Origin: Pseudomonadota bacterium
GTDB lineage: Bacteria; Pseudomonadota; Gammaproteobacteria; Steroidobacterales; Steroidobacteraceae
DNA length: 55,847 bases
NCBI GenBank assembly: GCA_023433705.1
Contig: JAEYUC010000031.1
Span: 1 to 55,847, forward strand
Direction of reading: 5' to 3'
Shown here one piece after another: positions 8,054 to 16,836 of this stretch. Under the pieces are notes generated by a model. The model ran no database searches. It had not been told where the DNA came from and was given only the letters and a program-made list of their open reading frames with translations. The stretch's first letter is position 1. Each line of letters begins with the position of its first letter. The position numbers and the translations under genes were made by a program.

Positions 8054-9199
8054 ATGGACGACAAGGCACGCATACACGCACAACACGGCCGCCTCAGCGG
8101 CTGGCTGTGCGATGCGGCCTATCCGCTCTGGTCCACCCGCGGGCGCGATCCCGCGGGTGGATTCCACGAACGGCTGACACAGGACGGGCAATCGCTCGCG
8201 GAACCGCGCCGCTCGCGCGTGAATCCGCGCCAGGTGTATTGCTTCGCGGTGGCGCCGTCACTCGGCTGGCGCGGCGACGTGGCAGGGCTGGTCCAGCACG
8301 GGCTCGACTATTTTCTGGCGAAATATCGACGTCCCGACGGACTGTTCCGCACGCTCGTGAACGCCGACGGCTCGGTGCGCGACGACCGCGCGCTGCTCTA
8401 CGACCAGGCCTTCGGGATGCTCGCGTTCAACGTCGCGGCGGGCATCGGCAATACATGCGCCGAGCGCGAGCGGCTAGCCATTGGATTGCACGGGCTGATC
8501 TTCGAGAAGATGAAGCGCGCGCAGGGCCCGGGGTTCGAGAGCGGAATGCCCGCGAGCCTGCCGTTGCTGTCGAATCCGCACATGCACCTGTTCGAAGCCG
8601 CGCTCGCGGGCAGCGAGGTGTGCTCGCAGAACGCGTTGTGGAAGACACTGGCGGACGAGATCGCCGAACTCGCGCTCGCGAAGTTCATCGACCCGAAGAG
8701 TGGTGCGCTGCGCGAATTCTTCGACGCGTCATGGCATCCCGCGCCGGGCATCGAAGGTCGCATCGTCGAGCCCGGTCACCAGTTCGAATGGGCCTGGCTG
8801 CTGTTGCGCTGGGGCGGTACGAAAAACACGCGCGCGCGCGAAGCGGCGCTGAAGCTCATCGAGGTCGGCGAACACTTCGGCGTGCGGGACGGCCTGGCCA
8901 CGAATAGTTTGCTGGACGACTTCTCGCCGCACGATGCGGGCGCACGCCTGTGGCCGCAGACCGAACGCATCAAGGCGGCGGCGCTCGCGGCGCGACTGAC
9001 CGGCGAGCCGCGTTATCTTGCCGTGACGGCCGCCGCGACCGATGGGCTGATGCGTTACCTGGATACACCGATCCCGGGCCTGTGGTACGACCGCATCGAC
9101 GCCGCTGGAAAGCGGGTGGACGAGCCGGCGCCGGCCAGCAGCTTCTATCACCTGGTCGGTGCCATCGCGGAACTGAGCGCTCTCGCACGGTCCATCTGA
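8054..9199 (+). CDS. AGE-family sugar epimerase/isomerase (mannose isomerase type)
   Basis: 381 residues, 7 bases after the transporter gene. It is an alpha/alpha-barrel protein of the N-acylglucosamine 2-epimerase superfamily. Conserved active-site segments include NPRQVYCFAV, NPHMHLFEA, EPGHQFEWAWLL, RLWPQTERIKA and SFYHLV, whose histidines and glutamates act in aldose-ketose isomerisation. Members include D-mannose isomerase and cellobiose epimerase. With a fructokinase in the same operon, mannose to fructose followed by phosphorylation is an attractive route, but that is inference. It is not the cupin-type phosphomannose isomerase. Confidence 0.83.
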   Translation: MDDKARIHAQHGRLSGWLCDAAYPLWSTRGRDPAGGFHERLTQDGQSLAEPRRSRVNPRQVYCFAVAPSLGWRGDVAGLVQHGLDYFLAKYRRPDGLFRTLVNADGSVRDDRALLYDQAFGMLAFNVAAGIGNTCAERERLAIGLHGLIFEKMKRAQGPGFESGMPASLPLLSNPHMHLFEAALAGSEVCSQNALWKTLADEIAELALAKFIDPKSGALREFFDASWHPAPGIEGRIVEPGHQFEWAWLLLRWGGTKNTRAREAALKLIEVGEHFGVRDGLATNSLLDDFSPHDAGARLWPQTERIKAAALAARLTGEPRYLAVTAAATDGLMRYLDTPIPGLWYDRIDAAGKRVDEPAPASSFYHLVGAIAELSALARSI

Positions 9200-9221
9200 C
9201 CGCGCCTGCCGGTCACGCCGG

Positions 9222-10238
9222 TCAGTTGGCCGGACGCGGCCCGGTGGATTCCCTGCACACCATCCGGTACGGAATCTCGATGCTCTTCGGCGGCAGATCG
9301 TCGCCCATCGAGCGGAACAACATGTCCGCGGCCTGGTGCGCCATCTCGTACGTGGGCTGGTGCACGGTAGTGAGGCGCGGCCAGATGACCTGCGCGACGT
9401 AGCTGTCGTCGAAGCCCGCGACCGACAGGCGGTTCGGAATCGAAAGGCCCATTTCGTGCGCCGCCATGATGGTGCCGGCGGCCATGTCGTCGTTGCTCGC
9501 GAACACCGCCGTGGGGCGCGTGGCGCGCGAGAGCAGGCGGCGCGCGGCCGCGAGCCCCGTGTCGAACGTGAATTCGCCGCGATCGACGAGCTGCGGATCC
9601 ACCTCGAGGCCGTGCGAACGCAACGCCATCGTGTAGCCGAGAAAACGCTGCTCGGTGACCGGATGACCCACGGGGCCGTTGATGAAGCCGATGCGTTCAT
9701 GACCCAGGGCGATCAGGTATTCGGTCATCTCGCGCGCGGCCGCCACGTCGTTCATGTACACGCACGAATACGCGTCGAGGTCGACGGTCGGCGCGATACG
9801 CACGAAACGGATGCGATGTTTCTGCAGCTCCGCGAGCACCTCGGTGGAATCCGAGAGCGGCGGGGCGAGCACCACGCCGTCGAGGTGCGATTCGAGCACG
9901 AGGCCGGCGAGATCGCGCACGCTCGTGATGTCGTTGCCCTCGCACGGATGCACGAGCAGCCGGTAACCGCGCGTGTGGCAGCGCTCGAGTGCGCCGCGCT
10001 GCAGGTCCACGACGTAGTTAGCGCTGGGATTCTGGTAGATGAGCCCGATCAGGTTCGAGCTGCGGCCGGCGAGGCTGCGGGCCGAGAGGCTCGGGTGATA
10101 GTTGAGCTCTTCGACTAGTTTGAGCACGCGCGCGCGGGTTTCGCTGCGCACGTTCGGTTCGCTATTGAGAACTCGCGAGACAGTCTTGATCGAGACACCC
10201 GCAGCCTTCGATACGTCATGAATGGTTATACGACTCAT
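9222..10238 (-). CDS. LacI-family transcriptional repressor
   Basis: 338 residues. The N-terminal HTH ITIHDVSKAAGVSIKTVSRVLN (residues 4-25) and hinge YHPSLSARSLAG (47-58) are classic LacI features. The rest is a periplasmic-binding-protein-like effector domain with FASNDDMAAG and SVAGFDDS. The gene converges with the epimerase gene and diverges from glk. Two nearly identical palindromes in the 159-base gap, one across each -35 box, indicate control of both itself and glk-zwf-edd. Members of this group usually sense a hexose or disaccharide; the ligand is not evident. Confidence 0.93.
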   Translation of the reverse strand: MSRITIHDVSKAAGVSIKTVSRVLNSEPNVRSETRARVLKLVEELNYHPSLSARSLAGRSSNLIGLIYQNPSANYVVDLQRGALERCHTRGYRLLVHPCEGNDITSVRDLAGLVLESHLDGVVLAPPLSDSTEVLAELQKHRIRFVRIAPTVDLDAYSCVYMNDVAAAREMTEYLIALGHERIGFINGPVGHPVTEQRFLGYTMALRSHGLEVDPQLVDRGEFTFDTGLAAARRLLSRATRPTAVFASNDDMAAGTIMAAHEMGLSIPNRLSVAGFDDSYVAQVIWPRLTTVHQPTYEMAHQAADMLFRSMGDDLPPKSIEIPYRMVCRESTGPRPAN

Positions 10239-10249
10239 AGCGATGACGG

Positions 10250-10278
10250 ATTGTCTTGTTGTCAGACAGCGGTGTCAA
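10250..10278 (-). promoter_or_regulatory. Promoter of the LacI-family gene, with operator O1
   Basis: Read on the minus strand: TTGACA (10278-10273), 17 bases, GACAAT (10255-10250), 12 bases before the start codon. Operator O1, GACAGCGGTGTC on the plus strand (10265-10276), overlaps the -35 box, so the repressor bound there would block its own transcription. The palindrome is CG-centred, as in most LacI-family operators. Confidence 0.65.
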
Positions 10279-10291
10279 ACTTGCTCACGTT

Positions 10292-10304
10292 TTGCGCAAC
10301 GCAA
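10292..10304. promoter_or_regulatory. Palindrome between O1 and O2, possible regulator site
   Basis: TTGCG-CAA-CGCAA is a perfect inverted repeat (extended by one pair, 10291-10305) midway between the two LacI-type operators. No regulator in the window is an obvious match. An unrelated global regulator is possible. Confidence 0.3.
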
Positions 10305-10349
10305 ATCCTCTTTAACGTAAATCATAGGTACAATTCACTAGCCAAGTAT

Positions 10350-10379
10350 TTGACAGCGTTGTCTTTGCCGGGCGAGTCT
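10350..10379 (+). promoter_or_regulatory. Operator O2 and probable -35 of the glk-zwf-edd operon
   Basis: GACAGCGTTGTC (10352-10363) differs from O1 by one base. It overlaps a perfect TTGACA (10350-10355), mirroring the arrangement at O1. A weak -10 (GAGTCT, 10374-10379) follows. An alternative upstream -10, TACAAT (10329-10334), would put the operator just downstream of the transcription start. Either way O2 is placed to repress glk. Confidence 0.55.
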
Positions 10380-10397
10380 TGCGGTCAATGGAGCGTG

Positions 10398-11438
10398 ATG
10401 GTGACAGTTGAAACGGCGCCGACAGGCGCGGATTCCGGGGGGGACGAGCATTTCGACCGATCGGCGGTGCTCGGTCTGGTCGCTGACGTCGGGGGGACCC
10501 ACATCCGGTTCGGCATCGCCGTGGCCGGAGACGATGCCGGTCCGGTCAACGTCCATTGTGTGCGGCGCTACGCCGTGCGCGCGCACGAGTCGATCTCGCA
10601 GGCCGCGCAACATTATCGCAGTGCAACACCGGGCGTGCCGCGGGCATTGAGCCGCGCGGCGGTCGCGGTCGCGGGCCGGGTCGACGCGGATAGCGTCCAG
10701 CTCACCAACAGCGCCTGGTCCTTCTCGGCGCGCGCATTGAGCGAGGCGCATTCGTTCAAGGACCTGCGCGTCATCAACGATTTTGAAGCAGTCGGTCACG
10801 CGGTCGGCGCACTGCGCGCGGCGGACCTGCAGCCGGTCGGAACGCAGCGCATCGAGCTGCCGCTGTCGCAGGGCGTCTGCGCCATCGTCGGCGTGGGCAC
10901 CGGTCTCGGCGTCGGCGGCGTGGTCGCGAACGCGGGCTCGTACAACGTGCTCGCGACGGAAGGCGGCCACGCGAGCTTCGCGCCCACGAACGAGCGCTCG
11001 ATCGAGCTGCTACGCTGGCTGCGCAAGAAGTACGGACGCGTGTCGGCGGAGCGCGTGCTCTCGGGCGCGGGTCTCGCGAACGTGTACCAGGCGTTGTGCG
11101 ACGCGGACGGCAAACACGGACTGGAACTGTCCGCCGCCGAGATCACCGCGCGCGCTTCGAGCGATCCGCAATGCGAGGAAGCGGTCGGACTGTTCTGCGA
11201 GCTGCTGGGCTCGTTCGCCGGCGATCTCGCGATGACGCTCGGCGCGTGGAACGGCGTGCTGATTTCCGGCGCGATGCTGCAGCACTTCGATCGCGAGACG
11301 CTCGAGCGCCGCGTACGTTCGGGCTTCGAATACAAGGGCCGGTTCACGCTCGCGATGCGCAACGTGCCGCTCGAAACCATCCTGCATCCCCACGTGGAGC
11401 TGCTGGGCGCCGCGCGCCTGCTGATGCAAAACTCATGA
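10398..11438 (+). CDS. glk: Glucokinase (Glk family)
   Basis: 346 residues from ATG 10398; GGAG at 10390-10393 would fit GTG 10401 slightly better, and the open frame continues upstream without conserved sequence. The protein makes glucose 6-phosphate from glucose and ATP. Key segments are the phosphate loop ADVGGTHIRFGI, LTNSAWSFS, the catalytic aspartate in VINDFEAVGHA, GVGTGLGVGG, and ATEGGHASFAP, which is typical of the E. coli-type glucokinase family and not of ROK kinases. Its last codons overlap the start of zwf (ATGA), so the two are translationally coupled, and glucose 6-phosphate passes directly to the next enzyme. Confidence 0.92.
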   Translation: MVTVETAPTGADSGGDEHFDRSAVLGLVADVGGTHIRFGIAVAGDDAGPVNVHCVRRYAVRAHESISQAAQHYRSATPGVPRALSRAAVAVAGRVDADSVQLTNSAWSFSARALSEAHSFKDLRVINDFEAVGHAVGALRAADLQPVGTQRIELPLSQGVCAIVGVGTGLGVGGVVANAGSYNVLATEGGHASFAPTNERSIELLRWLRKKYGRVSAERVLSGAGLANVYQALCDADGKHGLELSAAEITARASSDPQCEEAVGLFCELLGSFAGDLAMTLGAWNGVLISGAMLQHFDRETLERRVRSGFEYKGRFTLAMRNVPLETILHPHVELLGAARLLMQNS

Positions 11439-12904
11439 TGCAAGTAAAGAACCCGATCCAGAAGTTCGTGCTGTTCGGCGCCACGGGCGACCTGTCGCAG
11501 CGCATGGTGTGGCCTTCGCTCTATCACCTGTGCCGCGAGAAGCTGGTTCCGCCGACGCTCACGTTCGTCGGCTCGGCGCGCAACGGCATGCCGAACGAGG
11601 AGTTCCGTGCGTTCGTCGAGCGCGCGTTGCGCAAACACGTATTGCCCGATTACCTCAAGGAAGACGCGCTCAAGGACCTGCTGACGCGCGTCACGTACGC
11701 GCCGTTCGAAGCGGGCGACGGCACGGCGAAAGGAACCGAGGCGTTGCAGAAGGCGCTCGCGGGCAACAATCGCATCCTGTATTTCATGGCGACGTCGCCC
11801 AAGGTGTACGGCGCGACGGCGCTGAGCCTCGCGGCCGCCGGCCTCGCGTGCGAGCACTGTCGCATCATCCTCGAGAAGCCGATCGGCACGGATCTCGCGT
11901 CGAGCATCGCGATCAACGAAGCCGTTGGCAGCGTGTTCCACGAGGACCGCGTCTTCCGCATCGACCACTACCTCGGCAAAGAGGCGGTGCAAAACCTGCT
12001 CGCGCTGCGTTTCGCGAATTCGCTGTTCGAGCCGCTCTGGAATGCGTCGTCCATCGACAACGTTCAGATTACGGTGGCTGAAACTGTCGGCCTCGAAGGC
12101 CGCACCGGCTACTACGACGAGGCGGGCGCGCTGCGCGACATGGTCCAGAACCACGTGCTGCAGCTCATGACGCTGGTCGCGATGGAACCGCCGCACCTGT
12201 TCGAGCCGAACGAGGTGCGCAACGAGAAGACCAAGGTGTTGCGCAGCCTGCGTCCGATCACGCAGGCGACGGTCGCCGCCAATACCGTGCGGGGGCAATA
12301 CACCGCCGGCAACGTGGGCGGCGTCGCGGTGCCGGGATACAACGAAGAGAAGGGCGCGAAGGGAAACAGCGAAACGGAAACCTTCGTCGCGCTGCGCGCC
12401 GAGATCGACAACTGGCGCTGGGCGGGCGTGCCGTTCTACCTGCGTACCGGCAAACGCATGCAATCGCGCCGCACCGACATCGCGATCCAGTTCAAGACGG
12501 TGCCGCACAACATCTTCGCGGCCGACGAGCCGAACCTGCAGGCGAACCGCCTGGTCATCAAGCTGCAGCCGCAGGAAAGTGTGGTTCTGGAGATCCTGAG
12601 CAAACAACCCGCGATCGAGGGCGTGCGCCTGCGCGAGGTGCCGCTCGAGCTGTCGCTGCCCAAGGACGAGAGCGGCGGCCGCACGCGCATCGCGTACGAA
12701 CGCCTGCTGATCGATGCACTGAAAGGGAACACGACGTTGTTCGTGCGCCGCGATGAAGTGGAAGCGGCCTGGCAGTGGATCGACGGAATTCAGACCAGCT
12801 GGCGGTCGACTCGCCAGCTCGTGAAGCCGTATCCTGCCGGCACGTGGGGGCCCACGGCCGCGATCGCGCTGACGGAGCGACACGGCCACAGCTGGTACGA
12901 GTAA
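11435..12904 (+). CDS. zwf: Glucose-6-phosphate 1-dehydrogenase
   Basis: 489 residues, the usual length. It oxidises glucose 6-phosphate to 6-phosphogluconolactone with NAD(P)+. The nucleotide-binding motif FGATGDLSQR lies near the N-terminus and the substrate motif RIDHYLGK at 175-182; FYLRTGKRM is also typical. The start ATG overlaps the glk stop. The next gene, edd, starts 2 bases after the stop. No 6-phosphogluconolactonase gene follows, although in related operons pgl often sits here; the lactone may be opened spontaneously or by an enzyme encoded elsewhere. Confidence 0.96.
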   Translation: MMQVKNPIQKFVLFGATGDLSQRMVWPSLYHLCREKLVPPTLTFVGSARNGMPNEEFRAFVERALRKHVLPDYLKEDALKDLLTRVTYAPFEAGDGTAKGTEALQKALAGNNRILYFMATSPKVYGATALSLAAAGLACEHCRIILEKPIGTDLASSIAINEAVGSVFHEDRVFRIDHYLGKEAVQNLLALRFANSLFEPLWNASSIDNVQITVAETVGLEGRTGYYDEAGALRDMVQNHVLQLMTLVAMEPPHLFEPNEVRNEKTKVLRSLRPITQATVAANTVRGQYTAGNVGGVAVPGYNEEKGAKGNSETETFVALRAEIDNWRWAGVPFYLRTGKRMQSRRTDIAIQFKTVPHNIFAADEPNLQANRLVIKLQPQESVVLEILSKQPAIEGVRLREVPLELSLPKDESGGRTRIAYERLLIDALKGNTTLFVRRDEVEAAWQWIDGIQTSWRSTRQLVKPYPAGTWGPTAAIALTERHGHSWYE

Positions 12905-12906
12905 AG

Positions 12907-14721
12907 ATGCCCACCCGGAAATTGAACGACGTCGTCGTCGAAGTAACCGAAAGAATCGGCGGCCGCTCGGCCGCGGCGCGCGGCGAATATCTCGAGCGCA
13001 CCCGTAAACGCAAACTGGTCGAGCCCGCGCGCGGCAAACTCGCCTGCGCGAACCTCGCGCACGTGATCGCGGCGTCCGGCGAAGACAAGCCGCGGCTGCA
13101 GCAGACGGTGCCGAACATCGGCGTCGTGACTGCGTACAACGACATGTTGTCGGCGCATCGGCCGTTCGAGACGTATCCCGAGGTGATCCGCGCCGCGGCG
13201 CGGGTCGCGGGCGCGACGGCGCAGGTCGCGGGCGGCGTGCCGGCGATGTGCGACGGCGTCACGCAGGGCCGCGCGGGCATGGAGCTGTCGCTGTTCAGCC
13301 GCGACGTGATCGCGCTCGCGACGGCGGTCGCGTTGTCGCACGAGGCGTTCGACGCGGCATTGTTGTTAGGCATCTGCGACAAGATCGTGCCGGGCCTGTT
13401 CATCGGCGCGGCCTCGTTCGGCCAGATGCCCGTCATTCTCGTGCCCGGCGGGCCGATGCCCACCGGCACCATCGCGAACAAGCAGAAGGCCGAAGTGCGC
13501 CAGCGCTACGCCGAAGGCAAGGCGACGCGCGACGAATTGCTCGCGGCGGAACTGGCCTCGTATCACAACGCGGGCACGTGCACGTTCTACGGCACGGCGA
13601 ATTCCAACCAGATGCTCATGGAGCTCATGGGCCTGCACGTGCCGGGGGCGGCGTTCGTCAATCCGAACACGCCGCTGCGGCATGCGCTGACCGTCGCGGC
13701 CACGCAGCGCGCCGCGGCGACCACGGCGCTGGGGCCTGACTATCTACCCTTCGTCGAGGTGATCGACGAGCGCTCGTTCGTCAACGCCATCGTCGGGCTG
13801 ATGGCGACCGGTGGGTCGACGAATCACGTGATCCACCTGGTCGCGATGGCGCGGGCGGTGGGTCTCACGATCACCTGGGACGACATGGCGGATCTGTCGC
13901 GGGCTACGCCGCTGCTGGCTCGCGTGTATCCGAACGGCGAGGCCGACGTGAACCAGTTCCACGCCGCGGGCGGCATGAGCTTCGTGACGCGCGAGCTGAT
14001 CCAGGCGGGGCTCGTGCACGAAGACGCGATGACGGTGTGGGGCCCGGGGCTGGGCGCGTATGCGAAGGACCCCTTCCTGATCGACAACAAGCTCGAGTGG
14101 CGCGATGCGCCCGAGAAGTCGCACGACGAGAAGATCCTGCGCCCGGCGTCGAACCCGTTCTCGGCGGACGGCGGCCTCAAACTACTGCGCGGCAACCTGG
14201 GCAAGTCCGTCATCAAGACATCGGCCTGCGATCCTTCGCTGTGGGAGATCACGGCGCCCGCGAAGGTGTTCGAATCGCAGGAATCCCTGGCTGCCGCGCT
14301 CAAGGACGGCATCGAGGGCGACTTCATCGCGGTGGTACGTGGGCAGGGCCCGCGCGCGAACGGCATGCCCGAGCTGCACAAGCTGATCCCGGCGATGTCG
14401 GGCTTGCTGGCCCGCGGCCGGCGCGTGGCCATCGTGACCGATGGACGCATGTCGGGAGCTTCGGGGAAAGTGCCTTCGGCCATTCACCTCACGCCCGAGG
14501 CCGCCGCGGACGGCCCGATCTCGCGGCTGCGCGACGGCGACATCATCAGGCTCGATGCGCGCGCGGGCGTGCTCGAAGTGCAGCTCGATGCGGCGACGCT
14601 CGCGGCGCGCGAGCCGGTGAAGCCGGAAGTGTTCGACACGACCTACGGCGTCGGGCGCGAGCTGTTCACGCGTTTGCGCGAAGGTGCGACGCCGGCGGAC
14701 GAGGGCGCGTCGATCCTTTAA
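12907..14721 (+). CDS. edd: 6-phosphogluconate dehydratase (Entner-Doudoroff)
   Basis: 604 residues, typical for Edd and longer than dihydroxyacid dehydratase. It converts 6-phosphogluconate to KDPG using an iron-sulfur cluster. Conserved segments: GVVTAYNDMLSAHRPFE, GGVPAMCDGVTQG with a cluster cysteine, LLGICDKIVPGL, AGTCTFYGTANSNQ, MATGGSTNH and TDGRMSGASGK. It completes the glk-zwf-edd operon. The aldolase gene eda, usually next, is absent: the following gene is convergent after 33 bases. The substrate assignment over IlvD rests on the length, the AYNDMLSAH segment and the context. Confidence 0.95.
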   Translation: MPTRKLNDVVVEVTERIGGRSAAARGEYLERTRKRKLVEPARGKLACANLAHVIAASGEDKPRLQQTVPNIGVVTAYNDMLSAHRPFETYPEVIRAAARVAGATAQVAGGVPAMCDGVTQGRAGMELSLFSRDVIALATAVALSHEAFDAALLLGICDKIVPGLFIGAASFGQMPVILVPGGPMPTGTIANKQKAEVRQRYAEGKATRDELLAAELASYHNAGTCTFYGTANSNQMLMELMGLHVPGAAFVNPNTPLRHALTVAATQRAAATTALGPDYLPFVEVIDERSFVNAIVGLMATGGSTNHVIHLVAMARAVGLTITWDDMADLSRATPLLARVYPNGEADVNQFHAAGGMSFVTRELIQAGLVHEDAMTVWGPGLGAYAKDPFLIDNKLEWRDAPEKSHDEKILRPASNPFSADGGLKLLRGNLGKSVIKTSACDPSLWEITAPAKVFESQESLAAALKDGIEGDFIAVVRGQGPRANGMPELHKLIPAMSGLLARGRRVAIVTDGRMSGASGKVPSAIHLTPEAAADGPISRLRDGDIIRLDARAGVLEVQLDAATLAAREPVKPEVFDTTYGVGRELFTRLREGATPADEGASIL

Positions 14722-14754
14722 TTAGTTCTGCAGACCGCGCGGTGATCATGCGCA

Positions 14755-15813
14755 TCAACCGCGGCTGCGTGACAATTCCGCGATCCAATTGGGCTGCCAC
14801 TTCCTGCCATCGCTCGAAGTGGCCTGTTCCCAGCGCGTCGAGTTCGGCGTGATGTCGGACCATCGCGAGCGCACCTGCATCTTCCGGCCGCCGACGATCT
14901 CCTCGCCCGTCAACGTGCCCACGCCGTTCTCGAAGCGCCCGCTGAGCGGCGGCCCGATGTCCCGCGGCGTGCGGCCGTCCAGCCACCAGCTGCGCCACAG
15001 CTTCGTGCCCGGATCGAAGGCGCGCATGCTGACGCCGCGATACGTGCCGGACGGCGCTTCGAAGAGGTTGTCTCCCACGTTGCCCAGGCCACCCATCACC
15101 GGACGGTTCACGAGCGTGCTATCGAATTCCTCCCAACTACCGTCCGCCCTGCGCTTGCGATTGCGCGCGCGCCATCGGCCCGCGAGGAAAGCCCAGTCCG
15201 CGGCCTCGGTCGCGACCGTCTCGCCGGCATCGAGCGGAACGCTGGTCGGTGCGGTACCGGTGCGCGTGAAATAGTTGCGCCAGTTGATCTCCCAGCTTTT
15301 CCCTCCGTCGGTGGAGAAGGCCTGATCCCAGTGCGGACGTTTGCTGTTGGTCTCGTGCCAGCGGAAACGCACGGTGACCGGGATGTCCTTGTGTACGTCC
15401 GCGCCCTGGAACTCCCCTTCTTCTCCCGTGAAGCCGCCGCGCACCGGCGGGTCGAGCTTGCCGGCCATGCGGCCGTCCAGCCACCAGATGGACCAGGTGC
15501 CGGTCGCGGGATCGAAAGCGCGCGGCGCGATTGCGCGGTAAGTGCCCGACGGCAGGTACAGCAGGCAATCGTCGACGTTGCCGAGGCCGCCCAGCGTCGG
15601 AAAGCTGGCGCACTTGCCGCCGAATTCGTCCCAGGTCGTGCTGCCCACGAGGCGTTCGCGCAGTCGCTCGTGCCATACGTCCCAGTTGCCTTCCAGCCAC
15701 TTCCAGTCCTGCCCGCGGCCGTCCGCGGATGTAGTTAGGCACGGCGCGCCGAACGCGCAGGCCGCGCCGGCGACGGACAGGCTTTGCAGCAGGGCACGAC
15801 GTGTCAGTTGCAT
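14755..15813 (-). CDS. Tat-exported protein of two tandem DUF1579-like repeats
   Basis: 352 residues. The N-terminus (TRRALLQSLSVAGAACAFGAP) is a probable twin-arginine signal. The mature protein is an internal duplication: residues about 37-190 and 205-348 align, sharing W-x-F/W-L-x-G-x-W, GGLGNV, LPSGTYR / APSGTYR, RAFDP-T--W-WWLDGR and W-Q/E-A-S-DGGK/RW. Each half resembles the DUF1579-type beta-barrel fold; this family match is tentative and the function is unknown. It diverges from a LysR regulator with a 93-base gap, so that regulator probably controls it. Confidence 0.7.
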   Translation of the reverse strand: MQLTRRALLQSLSVAGAACAFGAPCLTTSADGRGQDWKWLEGNWDVWHERLRERLVGSTTWDEFGGKCASFPTLGGLGNVDDCLLYLPSGTYRAIAPRAFDPATGTWSIWWLDGRMAGKLDPPVRGGFTGEEGEFQGADVHKDIPVTVRFRWHETNSKRPHWDQAFSTDGGKSWEINWRNYFTRTGTAPTSVPLDAGETVATEAADWAFLAGRWRARNRKRRADGSWEEFDSTLVNRPVMGGLGNVGDNLFEAPSGTYRGVSMRAFDPGTKLWRSWWLDGRTPRDIGPPLSGRFENGVGTLTGEEIVGGRKMQVRSRWSDITPNSTRWEQATSSDGRKWQPNWIAELSRSRG

Positions 15814-15894
15814 GATCGGCTCCCGGTGTGAAGGGCGCGACGATCATCGACGCATGCGGCCGCCATTGACCAGTAGGCAAGCTGGCACGTAGCC

Positions 15895-15907
15895 TAAGGC
15901 AGCCTTA
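15895..15907 (+). promoter_or_regulatory. LysR-type box overlapping the ribosome-binding site and start codon
   Basis: TAAGGC-A-GCCTTA is a perfect 13-bp palindrome of the T-N11-A form recognised by LysR-type regulators. Its last A is the first base of the lysR start codon and its AAGG is the likely Shine-Dalgarno sequence. Binding here would repress the regulator and could act on the divergent Tat-exported protein gene. Confidence 0.6.
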
Positions 15908-16836
15908 TGGTTTCCCCGGACAAACTGCCGTCGCTGGCTTCGATCCGTGCATTCGAATGCGCGGCGCGGGTGGGCAGTTTCGCGCAGGCCGCGACCGAAC
16001 TCGGGACGACCGCGGCGTCGGTCAGTTATCACGTACGCCAGCTCGAGCAGCAGCTCGGCATGCCGCTGTTTCATCGTCATGCCCAGCGCGTGGAGCTCAC
16101 GCAGACCGGCGCGGTCATCGCGCGGGAGGCCATGAATGCCTTCGCCGCGTTGCGCGCCAGCTTCGTGCGCGCGGTCGAAGTGGACGAGTCACGCCTGGCC
16201 CTGACCACTCTGCCCAGCTTCGGGACGAGCTGGCTGACTCCCAGGCTCGGCGACTTCCGTGCGCGGCACCCGAACATCGCCCTGCGCATCGACGTGTCGG
16301 GCGATGCCGAGGATCTCAACGACGGCCGGTTCGATGCCGCGATCCGCAACGGCCATGGCCGCTGGCCGGGCATGCGGGCGGTGAAACTGCTGCCCAGCAT
16401 CTTCATGCCGCTATGTGCGCCGAAGCTGAAGAGCGCGGCCGCGGCGCTGGCCAATCCCAAACGCGCGCTGGACGTGCCGCTGCTCGGACGACCGGACTGG
16501 TGGACGATGTGGTTTCGCGCGCGCGGCTTCCATGCGGGTCCGTCGCGCGACAAGTTCGGCACCAGTCTCGCGCATGAATACCTGGATATCGCCGCCGCCG
16601 TGGCCGGGCAGGGAATCGCGATCGGTTCGCCGCTGCTGTTTCGCGCCGAACTCGATTCCGGGAGACTGATTCCCGCGCACGACTTCGTCGGCACCGACGA
16701 TCGGGCATTCTGGTTTCTCTATCCGGCCGCGCGGCAACACAGTCGCAAGCTCAAGGCATTCGGCGAGTGGCTGGAAGGGGAGGCGGATGCGGCGCGCACC
16801 GCGGGCGCCGGTTTCATCCGGCGAGCGAAGAGTTGA
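15907..16836 (+). CDS. LysR-family transcriptional regulator (GcvA-like)
   Basis: 309 residues. The N-terminal HTH spans about residues 8-67 (LASIRAFECAARVGSFAQAATELGTTAASVSYHVRQLE). The substrate-binding domain begins near residue 92 (RLALTTLPSFGTSWLTPRL), a layout close to GcvA/AmpR-type members. It diverges from the Tat-exported duplicated protein, its likeliest target. Its start codon lies inside a T-N11-A palindrome, indicating autoregulation. The stop codon abuts the stop of the convergent methyltransferase gene with no base between. Confidence 0.9.
   Translation: MVSPDKLPSLASIRAFECAARVGSFAQAATELGTTAASVSYHVRQLEQQLGMPLFHRHAQRVELTQTGAVIAREAMNAFAALRASFVRAVEVDESRLALTTLPSFGTSWLTPRLGDFRARHPNIALRIDVSGDAEDLNDGRFDAAIRNGHGRWPGMRAVKLLPSIFMPLCAPKLKSAAAALANPKRALDVPLLGRPDWWTMWFRARGFHAGPSRDKFGTSLAHEYLDIAAAVAGQGIAIGSPLLFRAELDSGRLIPAHDFVGTDDRAFWFLYPAARQHSRKLKAFGEWLEGEADAARTAGAGFIRRAKS

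Noticed and set aside
10796..12889. A 697-codon open frame antisense to glk and zwf
   Set aside because: High GC content leaves few stops in antisense frames. The composition is arginine/histidine-rich with no domain, and zwf and glk on the other strand are unambiguous.
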